A program made the translations under genes and the position numbers. A stretch of DNA of 64,000 nt from assembly GCF_011801145.1 (NCBI RefSeq), contig NZ_CP046172.1, positions 5,766,001 through 5,830,000 on the forward strand, read 5' to 3'. Each line of letters begins with the position of its first letter. Position 1 is the stretch's first letter. This DNA comes from Nocardia arthritidis (GTDB lineage: Bacteria > Actinomycetota > Actinomycetes > Mycobacteriales > Mycobacteriaceae). Below, piece after piece: positions 15,922-23,799 of this stretch. The notes under the pieces were generated by a model, which saw nothing but the letters and a program-made list of their open reading frames with translations, made no database searches and was not told where the DNA came from.

Positions 15922-16677
15922 ATGCGCGACCAACCCGACCTCGCATCCTGGCACGCCTGGCAGGAAAGCCCTTGGGGGCGCCTGCGTTACGCACTCGCGG
16001 AGACGAACCTGCTCCGGCATCTGCCGCCGGGCCCGCTGCGCGTCCTCGATATCGGCGGCGGTGACGGCGGCGATGCGCTGCGGCTCGCCGCCCACGGCCA
16101 TCGCGTGACGATCGCGGACCCCAACGCGACGATGCTTTCCGTGGCCGAAAAACGGGCCGCCGCAGCCGGATTCACGGAAACGGTGCGGTGCCTACCGGTC
16201 GCGGCGGGCGAGATCGAGGACGGCGATTTCGATGTGGTGCTGTGTCACAACGTGATCCAGTACTTCGACGATATCGCCGCCGGTGTGCGCACCGTGCTGG
16301 GGCCGCTGCGCCACGGCGGGATGTTCTCGATGATCGCGGTCAACCGCGATTCGGTCCCGCTGATCACCGCGGTGCGCCGGCTCGATCCGGCGACCGCGCT
16401 CACCGAACTCGATGCCACCCGCCAGCGCAGCGAGGTCTTCGGCGCCGAATTCGCACTGCTCACCGCGGCCGAACTGCGCGGCATGCTCACCGATGCGGAT
16501 GCGGAAGTGCTGGCGCACTATGGAATTCGCAGTATCTGCGATCTGCAGAGCGATACTGTCGACAAGGCCGATCCGGCCTACTACGCCGATCTGCTGCGCC
16601 TGGAGTCGGCGGTGACCGATCGTGCGCCGTATCGGGACATCGCCAGATTATTCCAACTGGTCGGAACCGTTCCGTGA
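15922..16677 (+). CDS. SAM-dependent methyltransferase, SmtA/CmoM-like
   Basis: A 251-residue class I methyltransferase. The N-terminal SPWGRLRYALAETNLLRHLP resembles the 'y..t.kGqlR.avlw.dL' lead of SmtA/CmoM. The SAM motif VLDIGGGDGGDALRLAAHGH follows at about residues 40-59, with DPNATMLSVAEKR as the acidic second strand and VVLCHNVIQYF as motif IV. The C-terminus GIRSICDL...YYADLLRLESAV...PYRDIARLFQLVG mirrors CmoM. CmoM methylates 5-carboxymethoxyuridine in tRNA in E. coli; actinobacterial paralogues may have other substrates, so specificity is not claimed. It lies 20 bp after the frameshifted permease. Confidence 0.75.
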   Translation: MRDQPDLASWHAWQESPWGRLRYALAETNLLRHLPPGPLRVLDIGGGDGGDALRLAAHGHRVTIADPNATMLSVAEKRAAAAGFTETVRCLPVAAGEIEDGDFDVVLCHNVIQYFDDIAAGVRTVLGPLRHGGMFSMIAVNRDSVPLITAVRRLDPATALTELDATRQRSEVFGAEFALLTAAELRGMLTDADAEVLAHYGIRSICDLQSDTVDKADPAYYADLLRLESAVTDRAPYRDIARLFQLVGTVP

Positions 16678-16700
16678 ATCCGCTTACGGCACAGCGGATT
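16677..16700. terminator. Hairpin between convergent methyltransferase and Clp-N-like genes
   Basis: AATCCGCT and AGCGGATT form an eight-bp perfect stem with an eight-base loop, starting at the last base of the methyltransferase stop codon. It could end transcription from both sides. Confidence 0.5.
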
Positions 16701-16725
16701 TCATCCTATGACCGGTTCTTATATG

Positions 16726-17082
16726 CTACGACTGCCGATTGATCGCCTCCGTGAACGCCGCCGCGTGCGGGCCGGTCCATTCGAATTCGACCCGTGCGGG
16801 TTCCGCCGGACCGTGATTGCCGATGGCCGGTCCCGGAACGATCGATTCGGCGAGTTCGCGCAGCTCGGAGAACGTGAGCGCGCCACCGCCACGCAGCTGC
16901 CAGTGCACCTCCAACAACGGCATCGGTTCCGCGTTGAGCAGCGCGACGAGCAGATCCTCGGTGCCGATGTAGTTGTGGCCGTGTTCGGCCGCGATCTTGG
17001 CGGCCCGGCGCAGCGCGATGATCACTCCGGGGGCAGCGCCGGTGATGGTCGTGACGGTGGTGTCCCGGTCGGTGCTGGTCAC
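16726..17082 (-). CDS. Small Clp N-terminal-domain-like protein
   Basis: A 118-residue protein that starts at GTG 17082 with AAAGGGG ahead. Residues about 18-52 (VIIALRRAAKIAAEHGHNYI, then GTEDLLVALLN) match the first repeat of the Clp N domain: helix, 'A...A...gh.yiGtEhlLlaLl'. This is the substrate/adaptor-binding domain of ClpA/ClpC. No ATPase follows, so the protein is a stand-alone half-type N domain. The second half (LEVHWQLRGGGALTFSELRE, AEPARVEFEWTGPHAAAFTEA) is not a clear second repeat. Such proteins might act as adaptors or decoys for ClpC; that is inference. It stands alone between a convergent methyltransferase and the FAD monooxygenase. Confidence 0.65.
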   Translation of the reverse strand: MTSTDRDTTVTTITGAAPGVIIALRRAAKIAAEHGHNYIGTEDLLVALLNAEPMPLLEVHWQLRGGGALTFSELRELAESIVPGPAIGNHGPAEPARVEFEWTGPHAAAFTEAINRQS

Positions 17083-17200
17083 AGTGGCCCCTTTCGATCG
17101 AACAGCTGAATTCAGACCACGCTACCGAACACCGGCGCGCTCCGGTGCAAAGTCTGAAAACCTTATGCCCCACAAACTTTGGCCGACCGATCAATACTGT

Positions 17201-17233
17201 CGCGGGTTCCGCTGCGGCACAGCGGAACCCGCG
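17201..17233 (-). terminator. Strong hairpin downstream of the FAD monooxygenase gene
   Basis: A 14-bp perfect stem (CGCGGGTTCCGCTG / CAGCGGAACCCGCG) with loop CGGCA sits seven bases beyond the monooxygenase stop codon. There is no long T tract, which is usual for actinobacterial terminators. Confidence 0.7.
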
Positions 17234-17239
17234 CGACGA

Positions 17240-18796
17240 TCAGGCCGGCTCACCGAACCAGCGGGTGAGCGCATCGGCGAGACCCGCGGTGCTCGCATCG
17301 TCCGCCGCCCACGCCACATAACCGTCCGGGCGCACCAGCATCGCGGTCGTCGGCCGCGGCAGCACCGGCTTCGCCGTCACCACTCGGACCCGGTCGGACC
17401 ATTGCGCCGCAATGGATTTCACCTCGGTGGCGGCGGACATATCGAGTAGCACACCGCCGCCGTCGCCGAAGTGTTCACCGAGCCGGGTGCCGTCGGACAG
17501 TTCCAGATCCGGTGCGGCGGCGCCGATCAGCGGATGCCCGCCACCGAGGTCGTAGCGGTGCAGCACGCCGGAGATCTTCTTGAAGATAAACGTCGTCCCG
17601 TCGGTGGTGCCGATCAGGTCCGACATCACCCCGCGCAGCGCGCGGGTGCGCGGATCGAGTCGCATCAAAGCGACCTGTGCCCTTGTCCATTCGAGCACCC
17701 ACGCACCGATCGGATGCCGCTCGGCGGTGTAGGTGTCGAGCAGCTCCTCGGATACCCGGCCCGCGATCACGGCCGCCAACTTCCAACCGAGATTCACCGC
17801 GTCGCCGACGCCGAGGTTCAGTCCCTGCCCGCCGAACGGTGAATGCACGTGCGCCGCATCGCCGGCGAGCAGCACCCGGCCCTTGCGGTATTCGGGCGCC
17901 TGCCGGGTGTTGTCGGTGAATCGGGTCGCCGACTTGACGGCCGAAATCTCCACCGGCACACCGGAAACCCGGCGCAGGCTGGCCTCCAGCTCCTCGCGGG
18001 TGATCGGCGCGTCCCGGTCGGTGGGCGGGCCGTCGAGCTCGACGGTGAGGAAGCGCCCCGGCGTCGGACCGTAGACGTAGATGCCGTTCGGGGTGGACTG
18101 CCAACCGATCCGCAGGCCATCGGTGTTGGCGACATCCGCGATCGCCTGATGCCCGGTGATCTCCCCATCGAGACCGGGGAACTCGAATCCGGCGAGCTTG
18201 CGCACCGTGCTGCGGCCGCCATCGCATCCGATCAGCCAACCGGCGTGAATCACCTTGTCGCCCAATCGGATCGAGACACCGTCGCCCTCGTCGGTGAAAT
18301 CGGACAGCTCGGCACCGCGCCACACCGGGATACCGAGATCGGCCGCCCTACGCCCCAATATCGCCTCCATCTGCTGCTGCGTGATCAGAAAGGCCTCGCC
18401 CGCCGGGCCGACCTCGGCGAAGGCCGGGTCGTCCGGATCGATACCGTCGCCGGACAGCATGATGCCCGCGAAGTGGCCGATGATCGGCCTGCGTTTGACG
18501 CCCGGCCCGTCCACCAGCCCTCGATCGAAGGAGGGACTGATCGGTTTCCCGGACAGCGCGAAGGTCCGCAAACCCTCGACGGATACCTGCTGCGCGGCCA
18601 ACAGCTCCGGCAGCAGACCGCGCCGATACAGCGCCTGCGCGGTCGGCACATTGATCGCACCCGCCTTCAGCGTCATATCCGGTTCCGCCAGCCGCTCGAC
18701 CACCAGCACGTCCACCCCGGCGAGCCCGAGTTCACAGGCCAATGTCAACCCGACCGGCCCCGCGCCGACCACCACCGCATCGAATGTCTCATTCAT
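17240..18796 (-). CDS. Group A FAD-dependent aromatic monooxygenase
   Basis: A 518-residue flavoprotein hydroxylase. FAD motif FDAVVVGAGPVGLTLACELG lies at residues 5-24. The NAD(P)H/FAD DG motif reads WLIGCDGGRSTVRKL and the second FAD motif is VLLAGDAAHVHSPFGGQGLN, followed by a thioredoxin-like C-terminal domain. The family hydroxylates phenols, polyketides or drugs such as rifampicin. The substrate cannot be told from sequence, although the closest layout is the PheA/TfdB and antibiotic-hydroxylase branch. ATG 18796 is chosen because the FAD fold begins five residues later; GTG 18805 is also in frame. It is a single gene closed by the hairpin at 17201-17233. Confidence 0.85.
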   Translation of the reverse strand: MNETFDAVVVGAGPVGLTLACELGLAGVDVLVVERLAEPDMTLKAGAINVPTAQALYRRGLLPELLAAQQVSVEGLRTFALSGKPISPSFDRGLVDGPGVKRRPIIGHFAGIMLSGDGIDPDDPAFAEVGPAGEAFLITQQQMEAILGRRAADLGIPVWRGAELSDFTDEGDGVSIRLGDKVIHAGWLIGCDGGRSTVRKLAGFEFPGLDGEITGHQAIADVANTDGLRIGWQSTPNGIYVYGPTPGRFLTVELDGPPTDRDAPITREELEASLRRVSGVPVEISAVKSATRFTDNTRQAPEYRKGRVLLAGDAAHVHSPFGGQGLNLGVGDAVNLGWKLAAVIAGRVSEELLDTYTAERHPIGAWVLEWTRAQVALMRLDPRTRALRGVMSDLIGTTDGTTFIFKKISGVLHRYDLGGGHPLIGAAAPDLELSDGTRLGEHFGDGGGVLLDMSAATEVKSIAAQWSDRVRVVTAKPVLPRPTTAMLVRPDGYVAWAADDASTAGLADALTRWFGEPA

Positions 18797-19572
18797 GAAA
18801 CCCACTGTGCTGGGCCCCGATTGCGATCGTCTTGCACCGGCTTACACCGCGCTTGCGCGCACCCGGGCGCGCGGACGCGGACACATGCTGGTAAGCTGCT
18901 ACCCAGGCGTCGATCGCCGATTCGCCCGGGTCGGGCACGTTCTCCAAGGTTTCAGAGTATGTGTAACCGCGAGTTACAGTAATTCTCGCGTGCGCAGCCT
19001 CGGCCGGAAGGTGAATCCGGACAGTCGCACCGCGTCTTCGAACCGCGCATTGTCTGTACGCGGCGTGCACCATAGAGACGAGGTGCGGCAGCTTCTGGAG
19101 AAGCGATGGTCATGATCGACCCGGCCATCGATCACATTCGTCCGAATGGACGATTGCCCTCGATGTACCACAGAACGAAATTCCGTGCGCATTGGCGAGT
19201 TTTTGTCAGGCGCTGACGCAACCGGCGGGGGCGGTCGTTTTCGTATTCGCCCGAACGGATTACCGTCGAAGATGCGCGGCGGTGGCCGAATCGGCAGCAA
19301 TCGCAACACCTCTTGACCTCGCTGAATACCGACCAGTTTGCAAATTGTTCGCCCGCATCCGATGAATACTGAATCCCATTTCCAATGGCAGGACCATCGA
19401 ATCCGCAGGGCGCGCGGACACATTCGAATTCGTTCGCCGCGGACGCGGACTACCGATCGCTGTCACGGTTCGGTCGCCGCGTGGAGTTTGCCCCGCCCGA
19501 TCGACGGTCGACGAGTACGGTATACCCGCGCAAACATGGGTGAGCCGTACCGGTGGAAAGGCGGGGCGCGAC
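18797..19572. other. Long intergenic region with one operator-like site
   Basis: About 776 bp separate two divergent genes. It is more AT-rich than the flanks (notably 19170-19420), and no frame on either strand reads like protein. A 94-residue minus-strand frame at 18789-19073 is not convincing. The region holds the inverted repeat at 18962-18978 and a TATACC near 19520, which could be a -10 for the plus-strand gene. Confidence 0.5.
18962..18978. promoter_or_regulatory. TGTAAC-N5-GTTACA inverted repeat
   Basis: A perfect six-bp inverted repeat around CGCGA, about 166 bases upstream of the FAD monooxygenase start. It is of the size and symmetry bound by TetR-family regulators. No regulator gene lies next to it. 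Confidence 0.45.
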
Positions 19573-20475
19573 ATGAACGGGCCGTATTCACAGTGGGATG
19601 CCCGGAATTCGTCGGAACATCTAACGCTGGCCGCCCACTACCGCAGCGCCGACCCGATCCGCTGGAACGGCAGCATGGTCTACCCGATGTACACCGAGCA
19701 GATCGCCGGCGATCCGGCCCTGGTCACGCTGACATTGCTGTCGGCAGCGCCGCCGCTCGGCGTGCGCGGACTCGGCATCGGAATGTCCATGGTCGACGCC
19801 TATGTCGGGCTGGACGGGCGCAGACTCGGTGGCGTCGACGTCTGGAGCGACGCACTGGCCACCGGCATCACCTTCGAACTGGTGCCGACCGAGCCGAGCG
19901 CCATGTTCACCCTGACACCGGTGTGGGTCGACGCCGACGGCGCGCAACAGTCCTGGACCGGCAATTACGGCATCCTCGTCGAACCGACGCCGAGCGGTTC
20001 GCTGGTGCTGTGGTGCAGCGTCGGCGCGGGCCCGGCCAACTTCGCCAACCTCGTCGTCGAATTGTCAACCGGCAAAGGTAAATACGAGATCGGTGCGGAT
20101 ACCGACGCGCACACCCATCCGCAGCCCGTTGTCACCGTCGACGACGAACCCGCCGATCCCGGCTACCGCAGCGCCCTCTACGACCTCGGCGTCGCCATGT
20201 ACAGCCGCGGCGAGGAGGAGCACGCCTGCGGGCTCTGGGCGCAGGCCGCCGAGGCCGGACATGCGGGCGCCGCATACGATCTCGGCGTCGTCCGGTTCCG
20301 TCGCGGCGATCTGGCCGCGGCCGAGCACTGGTGGCGCACCGCCGCCGACCGCCGCGAATCCCGCGCCATGTCCGGACTCGCCGAACTCCTCGACCGCCAG
20401 GGCAACCACGCCGAGGCCAGGGTGTGGCGCGCCTGCGCGGCCGAGGAACGCTCCACCGATCAACCGGTGACCTAG
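19573..20475 (+). CDS. Protein with C-terminal TPR/Sel1-like repeats
   Basis: A 300-residue protein. The first 180 residues are a beta-rich domain of unknown kind (VTLTLLSAAPPLGVRGLGIG, ITFELVPTEPSAMFTLTPVW). From about residue 196 come Sel1/TPR-like helical pairs: ALYDLGVAMYSRGEEEHACG, then AAEAGHAGAAYDLGVVRFRRG, then AADRRESRAMSGLAELLDRQG. They follow the Sel1 'A....a...LG.ly..G' spacing. Such repeats are usually protein-interaction scaffolds. ATG 19573 is preferred; GTG 19540 would add 11 residues. The stop codon overlaps the erm stop codon by four bases, tail to tail. I do not recognise the N-terminal domain. Confidence 0.65.
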   Translation: MNGPYSQWDARNSSEHLTLAAHYRSADPIRWNGSMVYPMYTEQIAGDPALVTLTLLSAAPPLGVRGLGIGMSMVDAYVGLDGRRLGGVDVWSDALATGITFELVPTEPSAMFTLTPVWVDADGAQQSWTGNYGILVEPTPSGSLVLWCSVGAGPANFANLVVELSTGKGKYEIGADTDAHTHPQPVVTVDDEPADPGYRSALYDLGVAMYSRGEEEHACGLWAQAAEAGHAGAAYDLGVVRFRRGDLAAAEHWWRTAADRRESRAMSGLAELLDRQGNHAEARVWRACAAEERSTDQPVT

Positions 20476-21275
20476 CGCCCGCGCAACTTCCGATACAGCG
20501 TCAGCCAACTGTCCGGCGCGACCAGCCCGACCGGCATATCCGCATCGATTCCGGCCGCCGCGCACGCGTCGCGCACGACCCCGGCCGGATAACCGCGGCG
20601 CAGCGAACGGGCAAGGGAGCCACCGACTCCCGAGAATCCGAGCTCGACAGTCCTCCGGTAATACCGGAAGTCGGCCATCGGGAGCAGCGGTTCGGGGCGC
20701 CTGCGCAGCAGCAGCACACCGGCATCGACCCGCGGTACCGGATCGAATGCGAACCGGCTCACCTTGGGACCCAATTCCATTGTCAACCAAGGCCATTGAC
20801 CAACACTGAGTCTGGTCCAGCGCCCGTACGCACCGGCGTACTTGCGCGCGAACTCCAGCTGGGTGAGCAATGTGGCCGAGGTCAGCCGACGGGCGGCCAG
20901 GCACCAGCGCAGGATATCCGTGGAACTGCCGAAGGGAATATTCGCCACGACGGCGAACGGCTCGCGCGGCACCGGTGCGGCTCGAAAATCCATGTGGTAG
21001 CACCGGATTCGCGGATCATCGAGGTATCTGTCGCGCAACAGCGCGGCATAGCCGGGATCCTTCTCGTAGGCGAGCAGGCGGCGGCAGCCGACCAGTTCCC
21101 TGGTCAAAATCCCTGCGCCGGGGCCGATTTCGACGACGAGATCGTCGGCCCCGACCCCGGAGGCCCGCACGATGGCGCGGGCGATACCGGTATCGGTGAG
21201 GAAATTCTGGGAAAGCCTTTTACGGGTGCGCACCCCGGCTTCGCGGGCATGCGGCAGCGAACGATGACGGGACAT
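20472..21275 (-). CDS. erm: 23S rRNA adenine-N6 methyltransferase, Erm family
   Basis: A 267-residue rRNA methyltransferase. The N-terminus RTRKRLSQNFLTDTGIARAI, SAM motif LVVEIGPGAGILTREL, the acidic AYEKDP and catalytic motif IV NIPFGSSTDI are all characteristic of Erm. The KsgA housekeeping dimethylase has NLPY at the last site. Erm proteins methylate A2058 of 23S rRNA and confer macrolide-lincosamide-streptogramin B resistance. ATG 21275 is preceded by GGAGG. The 186 bases upstream contain a leader peptide with an Arg-Leu-Arg motif and two hairpins (separate entries). The gene is therefore probably macrolide-inducible by attenuation. The end overlaps the TPR-like gene. Confidence 0.88.
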   Translation of the reverse strand: MSRHRSLPHAREAGVRTRKRLSQNFLTDTGIARAIVRASGVGADDLVVEIGPGAGILTRELVGCRRLLAYEKDPGYAALLRDRYLDDPRIRCYHMDFRAAPVPREPFAVVANIPFGSSTDILRWCLAARRLTSATLLTQLEFARKYAGAYGRWTRLSVGQWPWLTMELGPKVSRFAFDPVPRVDAGVLLLRRRPEPLLPMADFRYYRRTVELGFSGVGGSLARSLRRGYPAGVVRDACAAAGIDADMPVGLVAPDSWLTLYRKLRGR

Positions 21276-21300
21276 GGGTGTCCTCCAGAAACGGAGCGGT

Positions 21301-21391
21301 CGAATCAGGAAAGGTGTGATTCGCCCGGACCCATGCCGGGGCAGCGGTGATCAGCTATGGATGACGGTGCGATGCCCCGGCCGCGTCCGGG
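21301..21391 (-). promoter_or_regulatory. erm leader attenuator hairpins
   Basis: In the erm leader transcript GTCCGGG/CCCGGAC arms (21385-21391 with 21324-21330) and TGCCCCGGC/GCCGGGGCA arms (21373-21381 with 21335-21343) stack into one long hairpin with a small internal loop. A second stem, TGATTCG/CGAATCA (21317-21323 with 21301-21307), follows just before the erm ribosome site. The Arg-Leu-Arg codons of the leader (21399-21407) end eight bases before the first arm. A ribosome stalled there would invade the hairpin, the standard layout of inducible erm genes. Confidence 0.7.
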
Positions 21392-21461
21392 TCGCCGCGC
21401 GCAGTCGGATATAGAACGCGCACACGGCGTACGCGCCGTTGATCCCTGGACTGCCTCCCAT
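21351..21461 (-). CDS. Putative erm leader peptide with Arg-Leu-Arg stall motif
   Basis: A 36-codon reading frame from ATG 21461 to TGA 21351-21353, encoding ...VCAFYIRLRAATRTRPG... It ends 75 bases before erm. Macrolide-bound ribosomes stall on R/K-x-R/K motifs, with Arg-Leu-Arg as the prototype in the ErmD leader. The ATG has only a weak upstream TAGG. A GTG at codon 13 (21425) would give a shorter peptide with Arg-Leu-Arg at residues 7-9, closer to known leaders. The start is therefore uncertain. No other frame in the interval makes sense. Confidence 0.6.
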   Translation of the reverse strand: MGGSPGINGAYAVCAFYIRLRAATRTRPGHRTVIHS

Positions 21462-21555
21462 GCCCGCAAACCTACGGCAGGCACCGCCTGCCGGGAAACC
21501 TATTTATTCGGCCGAGATCGGCCGACTTGTCACCGCATCGGATTACCATGCGAAA

Positions 21556-23796
21556 ATGGCGCGTCCCGCATCGCCGGGTGTTCGGGCGACGGTGGAATCG
21601 GGTCCGTCGCCGGGCGATTCGCTGGGCGGGGTGGCCGAGGTCGTCGAACGGTTCACCGACGCGTGGCGCGGCGCGGATACGCCGCCGCCGCTGCTCGATT
21701 ACCTCCCCGACTCCCCCGCGATCCGCCGGGTCACGCTGATCGAGCTCATCAAGATCGATCTGGCCAATCGGTGGTCGCGCGGAACCGAGCCGAAACGCCT
21801 CGCCGACTATGTCCGGGAGCTGCCCGAGCTGAGCACCTGGCCGCTGCCGCCGGATCTGATCTACGAGGAGTTCCATCTGCGCAGGCGGGCGGGCGGCGAC
21901 GTCCGGGTCGTCGATTACACGGCCGCGTATCCGGAACAGGCGCAACAACTTTCGGAAATGCTGGCCACCGACGACTATCGGAGCACGCTGCTGAATCCGG
22001 GTGAGCCCGCCGGATTGGACGAGTTGGAGCCGGGCCGGACGATCGACGATTTCGACCTGATGACCGGGCTCGGCCGCGGCGCGTTCGCGCGGGTGTTCCT
22101 GGCGCGCCAGCGCTCCATGCAGCGGCTGGTGGCGGTGAAGATCTCCCGGGATCGCGGCGCCGAACCGCAGACGCTGGCCCAGCTGGACCACGACTATATC
22201 GTGCGGGTCTTCGATCAACGGGTACTGCCCGGGCGTCTCCGGCTGCTCTATATGCAGTACGTGCCGGGCGGCACGCTGTTCACCGTGCTCGAAAAGATAA
22301 GGCGCACACCACAATCCGAACGCAGTGGGGCGCTGCTGCTCGCCACCGTGGACGAGGTGCTGGCCGCGCGGGGCGAGATCCGTCCCGCCGAATCGGCGGC
22401 CCGCGCGGAGCTCGCGGCACTGTCCTGGCCGGAAACCGTCGCCTGGCTCGGCCGCCGGATCGCCGTCGCGCTCGACTACGCGGGGCACCACGGCGTGCTG
22501 CACCGCGACGTCAAACCGGCCAATGTGCTGCTCACCGCCGAGGCGCTGCCGAAACTCGCCGATTTCAATATCAGCTTCAGCGGCAATGTCTCCGGGGACA
22601 GCCCGGTGGCCTACTTCGGCGGTTCGCTGGCCTATATGTCGCCCGAGCAACTGGCGGCCGTGCATCCGGACCGGCCCGCCACCGCCGCCGATCTCGACAC
22701 CCGAAGCGACCTGTACTCGCTGGCCGTGGTGCTGTGGGAATTGCTCACCGGCACAAAGCCGTTCGGCGACGAGGCGGCCGACGGCGGGGACCGCACCGCG
22801 CTCGACGGCATGCTCGAACGCCGCGCCGCCATCCCGGAATCCCTCCCCTACGAACAACTTCCGCCGGACTGCCCGCCCGCGCTGCGCCGGGCGCTCACCA
22901 GGGCGCTCGAACCGGATCCGGGGCGGCGCTGGCCGAGCGGCGCCGATTTCGCCCAGCAGCTCGACCTATGCCTGGACGCGCACGCCCGCGACCTGGTGGA
23001 CCCGCCGCCGCGCAGCTGGCGGCTGCGCGCCCGCCTGCTCATGCACCCGATCATGGCGCTGGCCATCGGCGTGCCGAACGCGCTGGCGATCCTGTACTCC
23101 TACAACCATATCCGGACCCTGATCATCGACAGACTGGACGCGGCGGCGCAGCGCCGCTTCACCGAATACGCGGTCACCACCTACGCCATCTGCTTCGCCC
23201 TGGGCGTGCTGGCCTCGAACGTGCTCATCGCCAGGCTGTGGTCGATGACGCTCGGCCTGCGCCGCGGAAAGACATACGACACAGCGACTCTCGCACGGGC
23301 ACGCGCGGACACCCTGCGATTGAGCGCGCGCATCGAGCTGATCTGCCTGGCGCTGTGGGTGCTGGCCGGGGTACTCGTTCCGGTGTCGGTCGAATTGTCC
23401 GGCAACCACATTCCCACGGGTTCGTACGCGCACTTCTTCCTCACCCAGCTCGTCTGCGGCGCGATCGCCGTCGCGTATCCGTACTTCCTGGTGAGCTGGT
23501 ACGCGGTGCGTTCGGTGTATCCGATGTTCCTGCCGCACGGTGGTCCCGGCCGCCCCGATTCGGTCCAGCTGAGCCAATTGGACCGGCGCAGTACGCATTT
23601 CCTGGCCGTCGCCGCCGCGGTGCCGCTACTCGGCGTCGCGGGCGCCACCTTCGTGCCCGCGACCGACCTGCCCGCGGTGCTGGTGCCCGTGCGGGTGCTC
23701 GGGGTGGGCGGCGCGCTCGCCTTCGTCGGCGTCTACTGGGTATTCCGTTCGCTGGAACGGGATTTGGCCGCGCTGCGGCGGATCGTGCGACGCTGA
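21556..23796 (+). CDS. Membrane Ser/Thr protein kinase
   Basis: About 746 residues from ATG 21556 (MARPASPG); an upstream TTG at 21439 is possible but overlaps the erm leader. Residues 1-155 are a preface domain (GVAEVVERFTDAWRG). The kinase domain follows with a Gly loop GLGRGAFARVF, Lys in LVAVKIS (about 195), catalytic loop HRDVKPANVLL (about 316), and SLAYMSPEQL with DTRSDLYSLAVVLWELLTG. The Mg-binding motif reads DFN, not DFG (about 336-338). After residue 490 come about five hydrophobic segments (for example AICFALGVLASNVLIARLW). It is thus a kinase with a C-terminal membrane bundle and no PASTA or other recognisable sensor. It is tail-to-tail with the FadD fusion. DFN variants can be active, so loss of activity is not implied. 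Confidence 0.85.
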   Translation: MARPASPGVRATVESGPSPGDSLGGVAEVVERFTDAWRGADTPPPLLDYLPDSPAIRRVTLIELIKIDLANRWSRGTEPKRLADYVRELPELSTWPLPPDLIYEEFHLRRRAGGDVRVVDYTAAYPEQAQQLSEMLATDDYRSTLLNPGEPAGLDELEPGRTIDDFDLMTGLGRGAFARVFLARQRSMQRLVAVKISRDRGAEPQTLAQLDHDYIVRVFDQRVLPGRLRLLYMQYVPGGTLFTVLEKIRRTPQSERSGALLLATVDEVLAARGEIRPAESAARAELAALSWPETVAWLGRRIAVALDYAGHHGVLHRDVKPANVLLTAEALPKLADFNISFSGNVSGDSPVAYFGGSLAYMSPEQLAAVHPDRPATAADLDTRSDLYSLAVVLWELLTGTKPFGDEAADGGDRTALDGMLERRAAIPESLPYEQLPPDCPPALRRALTRALEPDPGRRWPSGADFAQQLDLCLDAHARDLVDPPPRSWRLRARLLMHPIMALAIGVPNALAILYSYNHIRTLIIDRLDAAAQRRFTEYAVTTYAICFALGVLASNVLIARLWSMTLGLRRGKTYDTATLARARADTLRLSARIELICLALWVLAGVLVPVSVELSGNHIPTGSYAHFFLTQLVCGAIAVAYPYFLVSWYAVRSVYPMFLPHGGPGRPDSVQLSQLDRRSTHFLAVAAAVPLLGVAGATFVPATDLPAVLVPVRVLGVGGALAFVGVYWVFRSLERDLAALRRIVRR

Positions 23797-23799
23797 CGC

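Noticed and set aside
18789..19073. Minus-strand frame of 94 codons upstream of the FAD monooxygenase
   Set aside because: It overlaps the monooxygenase start and the operator site, with no ribosome site and only a short protein-like stretch (SETLENVPDPGESAIDAW).
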